Positions 1 through 6,917 of a stretch of 8,303 bases of DNA are shown here, piece after piece. The translations under genes were made by a program, and so were the position numbers. The notes below the pieces were generated by a model. That model did no database searches and had not been told where the DNA came from. It saw nothing but the letters and a program-made list of their open reading frames with translations. This DNA comes from Chloroflexota bacterium (GTDB taxonomy: Bacteria; Chloroflexota; Limnocylindria; Limnocylindrales; CSP1-4): contig JAKAHX010000050.1 in assembly GCA_021814735.1 (NCBI GenBank), positions 1-8,303 on the forward strand. Direction: 5' to 3'. Each line of letters begins with the position of its first letter. Within the stretch, counting starts at the first letter, position 1.

Positions 1-1163
1 AGCGCGAGCAGGTAGGCGGGGCTGGTCAGGATGAGGCTCATCGCGACGGGATCGGGTTGCACGGTGCCACAGGTCGGATCGAGGATCCCCAGGCCGCACG
101 AGAGATGGACCTCCGGGAGGCGGAACAGGACCAGCGCCAGGTTCTGCGGGATGTAGCGCAGGTCCTCGATGCCCCAGGTTGGATGGTAGAGCGAGGGATC
201 CGGACGGTACTCCGCGCGGGCGATGGCAGTGTAGGCGGGGTTGAAGAGCTGGCCCGTGGCGGCCAGGTTGTACGCCGCAAGTGCGAGGAGGGGGATCGCC
301 ATCCCGATCGCGGCCGATGCCAGGCGCGTGCGCCATGATCCCCGACCGACGAAGAGCAGGAAGATCCCGCCAAAGGCGACGGTCAGCCGGGAGAGTGCGG
401 CGAGGCCCAGCAGGAACCCTGCCGCGGCATCGCGGCGATCGAGGAGCCCCCGGAGGCCCCGGACCCCGCCGGGACCCGGCAGGCGGCGCAGCCGACCCGC
501 TGGCCTGGGCGGCCCGGCGCCCGCGCGCACGGTTGGGCCCGTCCGCGTCCCGGTACGCAGGCCCGCGTCGCCGTCGACAGCCAGGGTCACCGCGAGCAGG
601 GTCAGGCCGAGCGCGACGACGTGCGCCAGGAACCACGTGGTCCCGATGGCGGCCGCGTACCAGGCGACGGTGCCGAACCCGAAGAAGACCGTCGCCGCGA
701 GCGCCACGCCGCGGTCCGCCGCGAGGCGCCGGCAGAGCCGCCAGGCGAGCGCGACGTCCAGCGCCCCGAGCAGCGCCGCGGTGAGCGATGCCGGGGTGGC
801 CAGGCCAAGAACGGCCACGACCGGCAGCAGCACGAGGGCGGGGAGCGGCGGGAAGGGGAGGATCCCCAGCCCCGGGTGGCCCGGGTCGGGCATGACGTCC
901 TGGAAGTACCAGTTCTGCTGCGGCCCGGTCGAGACCGGGAACGAGATCGCCAGGCGGCCGTGCAGCCAGGCCTCCGCCTGCCACACGAAGTGGTTGTAGA
1001 AGTCCGAGTGCAGCGGGTTGGAGACCACGTACACCAGCGCGGCAACGACGGCCAGGGCGGCGCCGATGCGCCAGGACGGGATGGGCGCGAGCCGGTCGCC
1101 GATCGTCGTCCGCGGACCCCGGGCGGGCAGGATCTCCGGTTCGACGGTCCACGGGAGGGACAC
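1..1163 (-). CDS. Polytopic membrane protein, probable GT-C-fold glycosyltransferase (3' end outside window)
   Basis: The minus strand is open from 1163 to the left edge, giving 387 visible residues and no stop. A first membrane helix (about residues 33-48) is followed by an extracytoplasmic loop with SNPLHSDFYNHF (D54), where GT-C enzymes carry their catalytic aspartate. Pro-rich LPFPPLP (102-108) leads into further hydrophobic helices, a cytoplasmic Arg/Gly/Pro-rich loop near 197-240, and GLAALSRLTVAFGG after it. A late loop holds a Cys pair (C356, C365). Family knowledge: this architecture fits PMT_2/ArnT-like enzymes that use polyprenyl-phosphate sugars; no substrate can be assigned. The start is uncertain. 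GTG at 1163 gives a short basic N-tail before the first helix but has no good Shine-Dalgarno; the frame stays open upstream, and GTG at 1220 is an alternative that would overlap the promoter of the divergent gene. Coding sense is supported by coherent hydrophobic segments in this frame only. Confidence 0.8.
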   Translation of the reverse strand, partial: MSLPWTVEPEILPARGPRTTIGDRLAPIPSWRIGAALAVVAALVYVVSNPLHSDFYNHFVWQAEAWLHGRLAISFPVSTGPQQNWYFQDVMPDPGHPGLGILPFPPLPALVLLPVVAVLGLATPASLTAALLGALDVALAWRLCRRLAADRGVALAATVFFGFGTVAWYAAAIGTTWFLAHVVALGLTLLAVTLAVDGDAGLRTGTRTGPTVRAGAGPPRPAGRLRRLPGPGGVRGLRGLLDRRDAAAGFLLGLAALSRLTVAFGGIFLLFVGRGSWRTRLASAAIGMAIPLLALAAYNLAATGQLFNPAYTAIARAEYRPDPSLYHPTWGIEDLRYIPQNLALVLFRLPEVHLSCGLGILDPTCGTVQPDPVAMSLILTSPAYLLA

Positions 1164-1202
1164 CGACGCAGGGGCTCGCGGGGTCGTCCGTCCGGTGTCC
1201 GT

Positions 1203-1211
1203 TGCTATACT
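1203..1211 (+). promoter_or_regulatory. Extended -10 promoter for the giant glycosyltransferase gene
   Basis: TGCTATACT matches an extended -10 element (TG, one base, then TATACT, 5 of 6 to TATAAT). It is a rare AT-containing patch in a very GC-rich region. No convincing -35 hexamer lies 15-19 bases upstream, which is tolerated by extended -10 promoters. Transcription would begin near 1218, leaving a leader of about 33 bases that contains the AGGAGG site before the GTG start. The site sits in the divergent gap (1164-1250) between the two membrane glycosyltransferase genes. The reverse strand reads TATAGC here, a poorer -10, so use in both directions is possible but weakly supported. Confidence 0.5.
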
Positions 1212-1233
1212 GCCGTGCACCTCGTCGCTCGTC

Positions 1234-1239
1234 AGGAGG
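1234..1239 (+). promoter_or_regulatory. Ribosome binding site AGGAGG that fixes the start at 1251
   Basis: A full AGGAGG lies 11 bases before GTG at 1251, which is in the frame of the giant gene. The reading frame stays open far upstream (to about 621), but that part is antisense to the divergent membrane gene and reads as Arg/Gly-rich junk. The ribosome site, the promoter just upstream and the switch to membrane-protein composition after residue 25 together select 1251 as the start. Confidence 0.7.
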
Positions 1240-1250
1240 CCCGTTCCCTG

Positions 1251-4200
1251 GTGCGATCGCCTTCGACGGGTGGGACCGATCGTGGCCTCGGAGCGCCGGG
1301 AGGTTCGGCGCGCGCCGGGCTTCGCATCCGCCCCATCGCGCTGCTGCTGCTCGCCGGTCTTGCTCTCCGGCTCATCATCGCATACGTCCTCTTCCCGGGT
1401 TCCGGCTTCAAGACCGACATCTCGAGCTTCACCTCCTGGGCCCTGACGCTGGCCCACTACGGGCCACCGGGCTTCTACGCGAACGCGGGCTTCGCCGACT
1501 ACACGCCGGGCTACCTGTACGTCCTCTGGCTGGTGGGCCTGGCCGGGCAGGCGTTCGCCACGGTGCTCGGCACGGACCCGGCGGTGGTGGTGGGTCAGCT
1601 CATCAAGCTGCCGGCGATCTTCTTCGACCTCGCGGTCGCGTACGTCCTCTACCGGATCGTCCTGGCCTGGAACGGCAGCCTCGACGAGCCGGCCGAGTCG
1701 GCCGATGCGTCCGGGGCCGGAGCGACCGCCGCCGCTGGGGTGACCGGCGGTGCCGGAGCGAGCACGGCCGCCGGAGCGACCGGGGTTGCCGGGCGCGGGG
1801 AGCGGACGCCGCGGGTCCGGCTGCTGGCCCTCGGCGCCGCGGCGCTCTACCTGTTCAACCCGGTCCCCTGGTACGACTCGGCGCTCTGGGGGCAGATGGA
1901 CTCGCTGGGTGCCCTGATCGTGCTCGGCGCGATCCTCGCGCTGGTGGACGGCTGGTCCGAGGCCGCCGCTGCCCTCGCGGTGCTCGCGGCGCTCGTGAAG
2001 CCGCAGTTCGGGCTGGTGCTCTCCCCGATCGTGGGCGTGATGCTCCTGCGCCGCCACCTGTTCGCACCCGGCTCGGGACCCACGCCGCGGCTTCGCAGCG
2101 AGCGACTGGCCAGCTGGTTCGTGGACGAGCAGGGCCCGTGGCGGATCATCTCGTCGATCGCGGCCGGCCTCTTCGTGCTCTTCGTGACGATCGTCCCGTT
2201 CCGGCTGGACGTGGTTGGGCTGGTGCGGCTCGTCCTGTCCACGGCGGCCGAGTACCACTACCTGACCGTCAACGCCTACAACGGCTGGGCGCTCGTCGCA
2301 GATCCCGGCGGCGTCTCGCTGGCGCGCGCGGGGACGTGGTCGAATGACCTGGTTCCGCTGCTCGGCCCACTGTCCGGGTTCGTCATCGGCGCCATCCTGC
2401 TGCTCGGCGGCATCGTCCTCGGCGTCCTGCAGGTGGCCTGGCGCGACAGCCGCCGCTCCATCCTGCTCGCCATGGCCTTCCTGTCGCTCGCGTTCTTCGT
2501 GCTGCCCACGCGCGTCCACGAGCGGTACCTCTTCCCGATCTTCGTGATCCTGCCGCTGCTCGCCATGACCTCCCGCCGGTGGCTCCTCGCGACGGTCGTG
2601 CTGGCGGGCGCGTCGTTCATGAACCTGCACGCCATCCTGACGCTGCCCCTCTACGCGACCCCGAACATCGCGGACCTGCTGGGCGGCCCGGCCTTCCGCT
2701 CCGAACCCGGGGTGCTCCTCTCCGCGGCGGGGCACATCGCCGTGTTCCTGGCGGCGCTGGCGGCGCTGGAGCCGGTCCGGTGGCTGGTAGGTCGCCTCCT
2801 GGGCAGGGCCGACGACGTCGGGGAGTGGGCCGGAGCGCCGGCAGGCGCGTCGGTGGCGGTGCCGCCGGCATCCGGACAACCACACGCGCCGCTGGCCAGC
2901 TCGCCGCTCTCGGCCGCGACGCCGCTCGCGACCGTCCTGCCATCGGCCACCGCGGCGCTCTCCACCAACGCGCCGCTCTCCGCCGCCGGGCCGGTGAGCG
3001 CCCGGACGCTCCAGGCAGCGCCCGCGGACGGCGCGCCGGAGGCCGAGTGGGTGCCGCGCCCGGCGACCCGCTGGGGCCTGGGAGCGCTGCGCAACCTCCT
3101 TGGCCCCGGGTCGATCCGTGCCGACCGCAGCGCATCCCTGCGCCGCGAGGGCACTGGCCGCGTGGACCGGCTGGACGCGCTGATCATGGTCCTGGTCTTC
3201 GTGGCGGCCATCACCACCCGGGTGGTCGGTCTCTCCCAGCCCTACGGCATGTACTTCGACGAGATCTACCACGCCCGCACCGCCACCGAGTTCCTGCAGG
3301 ACTGGCGGTACGGGATGCCGCACGCGATCTACGAGTTCACCCACCCGCACCTGGCGAAGTACCTCATGGCCGTCGGCCTGGTGGCATTCGGCGACGACCG
3401 GGTTACCGGCTCCAGCGCCCTGGGCGTGCCGGTGCGCGATGCGGCCATCGAGCCCCGATGGTCCGACCCGGGGGTCTCCGCCGGCCGGCAGGGGGACCGC
3501 CTCTACGTGGCGACCGGGAGCGACGTGCTCGCCTACGATCTCCAGACGCGCGGCCTGGTGGCGCGCATCCCCGTGGCCGGCGCCAGCGCGGTCGCCGTCG
3601 ACACGGTGCAGCACGTCGTCTATGCGGCGGGGGCCGACGGCGTCATCTGGTCGGTCCCAGGCCCCACCCTGGACGCGCTGCGATCGTCCGGGGGCGGCGT
3701 GGCCACCGTGCAGCCCGCGCGGCTGCCCGGGCCGGGCGCCGGCGGACAGGTCGTCCGGCTGGTCGTCTCCACCACCGGAAGCAGCCTGCTCGCGGTGACC
3801 GCGACTGGCGCGATGGTCAGCCTCGACACGACCACGGGCGCCGTCCTGGGCCGCGCCTCGGCCTCTGCGCAGGCCGGCACGGGGCCGGTGGAGGGCGTGG
3901 TCGCCCTTGACCCGGTGACCGACGTGACCGTGGATCTCTCGAAGCCCTACGACCCCGCGAAGCTCACCGCCCTCATGACGGCCCTCGGCGTGGCGTCCGG
4001 CCCGGCGATCTCGCTGCCTGCAGCCGTCACGCAGGCCGAGACGGCGGTCGCATCGGCCTCCGCGTCGGTGCAGCGGTACGCGACCCTCCGGTCGCGCACG
4101 GCAGCGCAGGAGCAGGCGCTCGCGACGGCCCGGCAGGCACTGGCATCGGCACAGGCGCAACTGGCCGCCGCGAAGGCGAGCCTGCGCACGGTGGTGGTCT

Positions 4201-6917
4201 CCGGGTTCCTCGGCGCGACCCAGCAGACCACGATCCAGGCGGCGCTGCAGGCGCTCGGCAGCGCGGCGCAGCTGACCAGCTCCCCGGTATTCGCGGTCTC
4301 CGGCGGCACCTCCGTCCGGTTCCTCGACGCGGTGACGCTCGACCCGGTCGCGTCGGTCACCCTTCCCGGCCCCGCGGGCGGCATGGGCTTCGCCGACACG
4401 ACCGACATCGGTCAGCCGACGCTGTACGTCGCCGAGGGGCGGACGCTCCAGACGGTCCAGCTGCCCGGAGACGGCCCGCCGGTCCTGGGTGCCGCGGTGC
4501 CCATGCCCGGGCCGGTCACCAACGTCACCTGGGACGCGGCCTCGGACATGATCCACGCCCTCGGCACCGCGCCCGACGGGCACACGCCCACGATCTACGT
4601 GGTGGAACCGCACGGCAACGCGGTGTATGCCAACGCGAACCTGCCGTTCACGCCCGTTGCATGGGCGCTGGACCAGCAGCCCGGCAACCCCGGCGGTGAT
4701 CGGCAGCAGCTGCTCACCTTCTCGTCCGCCGGCGAGGTGGCCGCGGTGGACGTGGGCAGCCACGCCTTCGCGTGGCGTCTGCCCGGGGCGATCGCGGGCT
4801 CCCTGATGATCGCGCTCCTCTTCCTGCTGGCCCGTCTCCTGTTCCGCCGGCGCTCCGTGGCGCTGATCCTGGCCGCCATGAGCCTAGTCGACGGCATGTT
4901 CTTCGCGAACTCGCGGATCGGCATGAACGACATCTACTCCGGCCTCTTCATCGTGGCCGCCTACGTCGTCTACGCGGCCCTGGCGCTCGGCAAATGGCGG
5001 GGGCGGTCTGCCCTGCTCGTCGGCCTGCCGCTGATGGGTGTCCTGCTGGGGTTGGCCTGTGCCTCCAAGTGGGTCGGCTTCTACGCCATCGGCGGCATCG
5101 GGCTGCTGACACTGCTGCGGAGCGGCCTCGGGCGCACCCTCGCCATCGCCTCGATGGCGGTGCTGACCGGGATCCTGGGCTACTACTCGATCAGCGCGGC
5201 CCCCGACGTGACCAACCCGCAGCTGAACGTCACGTTCCTGCTGATGATGATCGGGCTCACGCTGCTCCTCGCCGCGGGCGTCGCGGTGCGCAGCATGCAC
5301 TGGACCGTGGAGGAGCTGCGGTTCGCGGTGTGGGGGCCGCTGGTCCTCGCGGCCGCGGCCGGCGCGGTCGCGATCTTGCTGGGCTCCAGGCCGGGGTTCC
5401 CGGTCTCCCAGCCGGTGCTCCTGGGCGTGGCGCTCGCGCTGCTGGCGCTCGCGGTGGTCGCCTACGCGGCCCCGCTCGTGCTGGCACGATTCCGGGCCGG
5501 CCCGCTGGCGCCCCCGCCCGAGCCGGGCGAGGCTCGCTCGTACGTCGATCCGCCGGCGCCACCGCCGTCGGAGGACTGGCTCGTGCCAGGCGCCCGATGG
5601 GGGCTGCCCTGGCTGTGGGCCCTGCTCTGTATGACCCTGATCCCGCTCGTCGTCTACGTGATCAGCTACATCCCCTGGGTCGCCCTGGGGAACCAGTTCT
5701 GGACCGGGTTCCCGCCCGGCAACCACGGGCAGACGCTCTGGCAGCTGACCGTCGCGATGTTCAACTACCACAACGACCTGCGCGTGCCGCACCCGGCATC
5801 CTCGCCGTGGTGGGCCTGGCCCTTCGACCTCAAGCCGGTCTGGTGGTACCAGGGGTCCCTGGCGAACGGCACCGGCGCCTCCATCTACGACACCGGCAAC
5901 CTGGTCCTCTTCTGGCTCTCGATCGCGGCGTTCCCCTGGGTGGCGTGGCAGGCGTGGCGGCGCCGCAGCCTGGCACTCGGGATCGTGGTCCTCGCCGCCG
6001 CCAGCCAGTGGTTGCCCTGGGTCTGGGTGGACCGGGCCACGTTCCAGTACCACTTCCTGACCACGCTGCCCTTCTCGTTCCTGGCGCTGGCCTACTTCGT
6101 GGCGGAGCTCTGGCACGGACCCTCGCGCCGGACCTGGGCGCTGGCCCGGGTCGCCGCCGCGCTTGCGATCCTGGGCCCGGCCATCCTGTGGCTGCTCAAG
6201 GGGCCGCTGTGCACGCTGGCCGGCACGGCCATCGTCGACCCGGCGTCGCAGGTGTGCGGCACCGTGGCCAACCCGGTGATCGTGACCCAGCGGGTGACCG
6301 CGGCTGCGCTGGTGCTCGTCCTCGGCGCGGCGGGCACGGCCTGGCTCTGGTGGTCGGGGCGTCGGAGCGCCCTGGCCGACGGCCGCGTCCGGGCCCGGGT
6401 GGTCGTGCCGGTCGGGATCGCCGTGGTGGCCACGCTGCTGGCGCTGGTGCTTGCCCAGACGGTGGTGCCGGACGTGCAGTTCCTCTCGGTGCCGCTGGGC
6501 AGTGGAGGCCCGCTCGTGGTGGCCGCCATCGTCGGGCTGCTCCTGCTGGGCCCCGCCTGGCTGGCGCTCCGGGCGCGCGACCCGAGGCGGTTCGCGGTGG
6601 GCATCCTCGTCGCGGCGGCGCTCTGGTTCGTGGTCTGGTATCCGAACATCAGCGCGCTGCCGCTCCCGGGCTCGTTCGTGAACATGTACCAGGGGCTGCT
6701 GCCGACCTGGATCTACGACTTCCAGTTCACCGTCAACATGACGCCCGCCGCCCACCCGAAGCTGCTCACCGCCGGCACGGTGGCGCTGATCGCGGCCGTC
6801 GGGATCGGGTCGGCGGCCGTCATGTACGCCGCCCGGGCCTGGCGGCTGGAGCTGGCGGTACGCCGCGCCGAGCGGGAGGGCCGGCTCCCCGACGGCTCCG
6901 CCGGCGAGGTCGGCTAG
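1251..6917 (+). CDS. Giant double GT-C membrane glycosyltransferase: Gpi18-like module plus PMT (GT39) module with inserted beta-propeller
   Basis: This is one uninterrupted 1888-residue protein starting at GTG. Residues 1-25 are a basic cytoplasmic tail. Residues 26 to about 520 form a GT-C membrane module with D56 in the first outer loop, WGQMDS (213-218) and HERY (423-426). Residues 520-640 are an Ala/Pro/Ser linker. From about 641 a bacterial PMT module begins, with FDEIYHARTATE (D670, E671 are the expected catalytic acid pair), THPHLAKY (697-704), WRLPG (from 1175), DGMFF with R1222 and D1227, SKWVG (1272-1276), the YHNDL...HPASSPWWAWP region (1506-1524) and RATFQYHF (from 1595). Residues about 719-1171 are a soluble insert. 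After the usual PMT end there are extra helices and a Cys pair (C1654, C1669). Known for the family: PMT enzymes transfer mannose from polyprenyl-phosphate-mannose to exported Ser/Thr. Inferred: two active sites facing outward in one chain; acceptors unknown. Typical single-module enzymes are about 400-600 residues, so this is a fusion. Confidence 0.93.
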   Translation: MRSPSTGGTDRGLGAPGGSARAGLRIRPIALLLLAGLALRLIIAYVLFPGSGFKTDISSFTSWALTLAHYGPPGFYANAGFADYTPGYLYVLWLVGLAGQAFATVLGTDPAVVVGQLIKLPAIFFDLAVAYVLYRIVLAWNGSLDEPAESADASGAGATAAAGVTGGAGASTAAGATGVAGRGERTPRVRLLALGAAALYLFNPVPWYDSALWGQMDSLGALIVLGAILALVDGWSEAAAALAVLAALVKPQFGLVLSPIVGVMLLRRHLFAPGSGPTPRLRSERLASWFVDEQGPWRIISSIAAGLFVLFVTIVPFRLDVVGLVRLVLSTAAEYHYLTVNAYNGWALVADPGGVSLARAGTWSNDLVPLLGPLSGFVIGAILLLGGIVLGVLQVAWRDSRRSILLAMAFLSLAFFVLPTRVHERYLFPIFVILPLLAMTSRRWLLATVVLAGASFMNLHAILTLPLYATPNIADLLGGPAFRSEPGVLLSAAGHIAVFLAALAALEPVRWLVGRLLGRADDVGEWAGAPAGASVAVPPASGQPHAPLASSPLSAATPLATVLPSATAALSTNAPLSAAGPVSARTLQAAPADGAPEAEWVPRPATRWGLGALRNLLGPGSIRADRSASLRREGTGRVDRLDALIMVLVFVAAITTRVVGLSQPYGMYFDEIYHARTATEFLQDWRYGMPHAIYEFTHPHLAKYLMAVGLVAFGDDRVTGSSALGVPVRDAAIEPRWSDPGVSAGRQGDRLYVATGSDVLAYDLQTRGLVARIPVAGASAVAVDTVQHVVYAAGADGVIWSVPGPTLDALRSSGGGVATVQPARLPGPGAGGQVVRLVVSTTGSSLLAVTATGAMVSLDTTTGAVLGRASASAQAGTGPVEGVVALDPVTDVTVDLSKPYDPAKLTALMTALGVASGPAISLPAAVTQAETAVASASASVQRYATLRSRTAAQEQALATARQALASAQAQLAAAKASLRTVVVSGFLGATQQTTIQAALQALGSAAQLTSSPVFAVSGGTSVRFLDAVTLDPVASVTLPGPAGGMGFADTTDIGQPTLYVAEGRTLQTVQLPGDGPPVLGAAVPMPGPVTNVTWDAASDMIHALGTAPDGHTPTIYVVEPHGNAVYANANLPFTPVAWALDQQPGNPGGDRQQLLTFSSAGEVAAVDVGSHAFAWRLPGAIAGSLMIALLFLLARLLFRRRSVALILAAMSLVDGMFFANSRIGMNDIYSGLFIVAAYVVYAALALGKWRGRSALLVGLPLMGVLLGLACASKWVGFYAIGGIGLLTLLRSGLGRTLAIASMAVLTGILGYYSISAAPDVTNPQLNVTFLLMMIGLTLLLAAGVAVRSMHWTVEELRFAVWGPLVLAAAAGAVAILLGSRPGFPVSQPVLLGVALALLALAVVAYAAPLVLARFRAGPLAPPPEPGEARSYVDPPAPPPSEDWLVPGARWGLPWLWALLCMTLIPLVVYVISYIPWVALGNQFWTGFPPGNHGQTLWQLTVAMFNYHNDLRVPHPASSPWWAWPFDLKPVWWYQGSLANGTGASIYDTGNLVLFWLSIAAFPWVAWQAWRRRSLALGIVVLAAASQWLPWVWVDRATFQYHFLTTLPFSFLALAYFVAELWHGPSRRTWALARVAAALAILGPAILWLLKGPLCTLAGTAIVDPASQVCGTVANPVIVTQRVTAAALVLVLGAAGTAWLWWSGRRSALADGRVRARVVVPVGIAVVATLLALVLAQTVVPDVQFLSVPLGSGGPLVVAAIVGLLLLGPAWLALRARDPRRFAVGILVAAALWFVVWYPNISALPLPGSFVNMYQGLLPTWIYDFQFTVNMTPAAHPKLLTAGTVALIAAVGIGSAAVMYAARAWRLELAVRRAEREGRLPDGSAGEVG
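1326..2807 (+). other. Domain: N-terminal Gpi18/GT-C-like membrane module
   Basis: Residues 26 to about 519 carry roughly ten hydrophobic segments. D56 sits in FKTDISSF just after helix 1, the GT-C catalytic position. The outer loop then has DYTPGYLYVLW. WGQMDSLG (213-220) resembles the W-GQ-D signature seen in Gpi18-like mannosyltransferases (COG5542), followed by a Lys-Pro (ALVKPQF). HERYLFP (423-429) is a late motif common in this group. The assignment rests on motif memory, not on a profile search. The cytoplasmic loop at residues 145-183 is low-complexity Gly/Ala/Thr. Confidence 0.65.
1716..1782 (+). repeat. Imperfect GCCGGAGCGACCG repeats encoding a Gly/Ala/Thr-rich loop
   Basis: The 13-mer GCCGGAGCGACCG occurs at 1716-1728 and again at 1770-1782, with a shorter partial copy (GCCGGAGCGA) at 1752-1761. 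They encode AGAT/AGAS-like units inside the cytoplasmic loop at residues 145-183 of the giant protein. This looks like slippage-type expansion in a flexible loop that tolerates length change. No other role is apparent. Confidence 0.6.
2808..3170 (+). other. Low-complexity linker joining the two GT-C modules
   Basis: Residues about 520-640 are dominated by Ala, Pro, Ser, Gly and Thr, with loose repeats such as APLASSPLSAATPLA and NAPLSAAGP. It ends in a basic stretch (LRREGTGRVDRLD) just before the first helix of the PMT module, as expected for a cytoplasmic side by the positive-inside rule. There is no stop, frameshift or strong internal ribosome site; GTG at 3162 (after GAGGGC) is the only internal start worth noting. 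The linker therefore reads as a genuine fusion joint, not as two separate genes. Confidence 0.7.
3405..4763 (+). other. Domain: beta-propeller-like soluble insert within the PMT module
   Basis: Residues about 719-1171 separate two PMT segments that are normally adjacent: LVAFGDD before and FAWRLPG (1173-1179) after. The insert lacks membrane helices and has repeated beta-rich units with YVTN/PQQ-propeller character. Examples are DRLYVATGSDVLAYD (749-763), VVYAAGADGVIW, LLAVTATGAMVSLD, FAVSGGTSVRFLD (from 1014), TLYVAEGRTLQTVQL and VTNVTWDAASDMIHALG (from 1089). I count about seven possible blades, one interrupted by a helical segment. By topology it should face outside the cell, just before PMT helix 2. 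Function is unknown; binding a glycan, acceptor or partner is conceivable. Fold assignment comes from repeat pattern only. Confidence 0.7.
4020..4187 (+). other. Coiled-coil segment nested in the propeller insert
   Basis: Residues about 924-979 are Ala/Gln/Ser/Arg-rich and free of Pro and Gly, with segments such as AAQEQALATARQALASAQ and LAAAKASL. Hydrophobic Ala/Leu spacing fits a long helix or helical hairpin. Strand-like repeats lie on both sides, so it probably projects from one blade of the propeller. A second short helical stretch (TIQAALQALGSAAQL) follows. Confidence 0.65.
6914..6917. other. Convergent stop-codon overlap in a shared CTAG
   Basis: The plus-strand giant gene ends with TAG at 6915-6917 and the minus-strand GT4 gene ends with TAG at 6916-6914, so the palindrome CTAG supplies both stops. 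There is no intergenic space and I see no terminator hairpin with a U-tract on either strand, so transcription of each gene would probably run into the other. Confidence 0.9.

Noticed and set aside
1180..1235. Minus-strand promoter (TATAGC with CTGACG upstream)
   Set aside because: Only four of six matches in each box and a 20-base spacing, too weak to call as a separate feature.
621..1250. Upstream extension of the giant plus-strand reading frame by 210 codons
   Set aside because: It is antisense to the divergent membrane gene, has Arg/Gly-rich shadow composition, and lies before the promoter and AGGAGG site.
1202..2347. A 381-codon plus-strand frame overlapping the N-terminal module
   Set aside because: Arg/Pro/Gly-dominated, no membrane segments, and overlaps the frame that carries the GT-C motifs.
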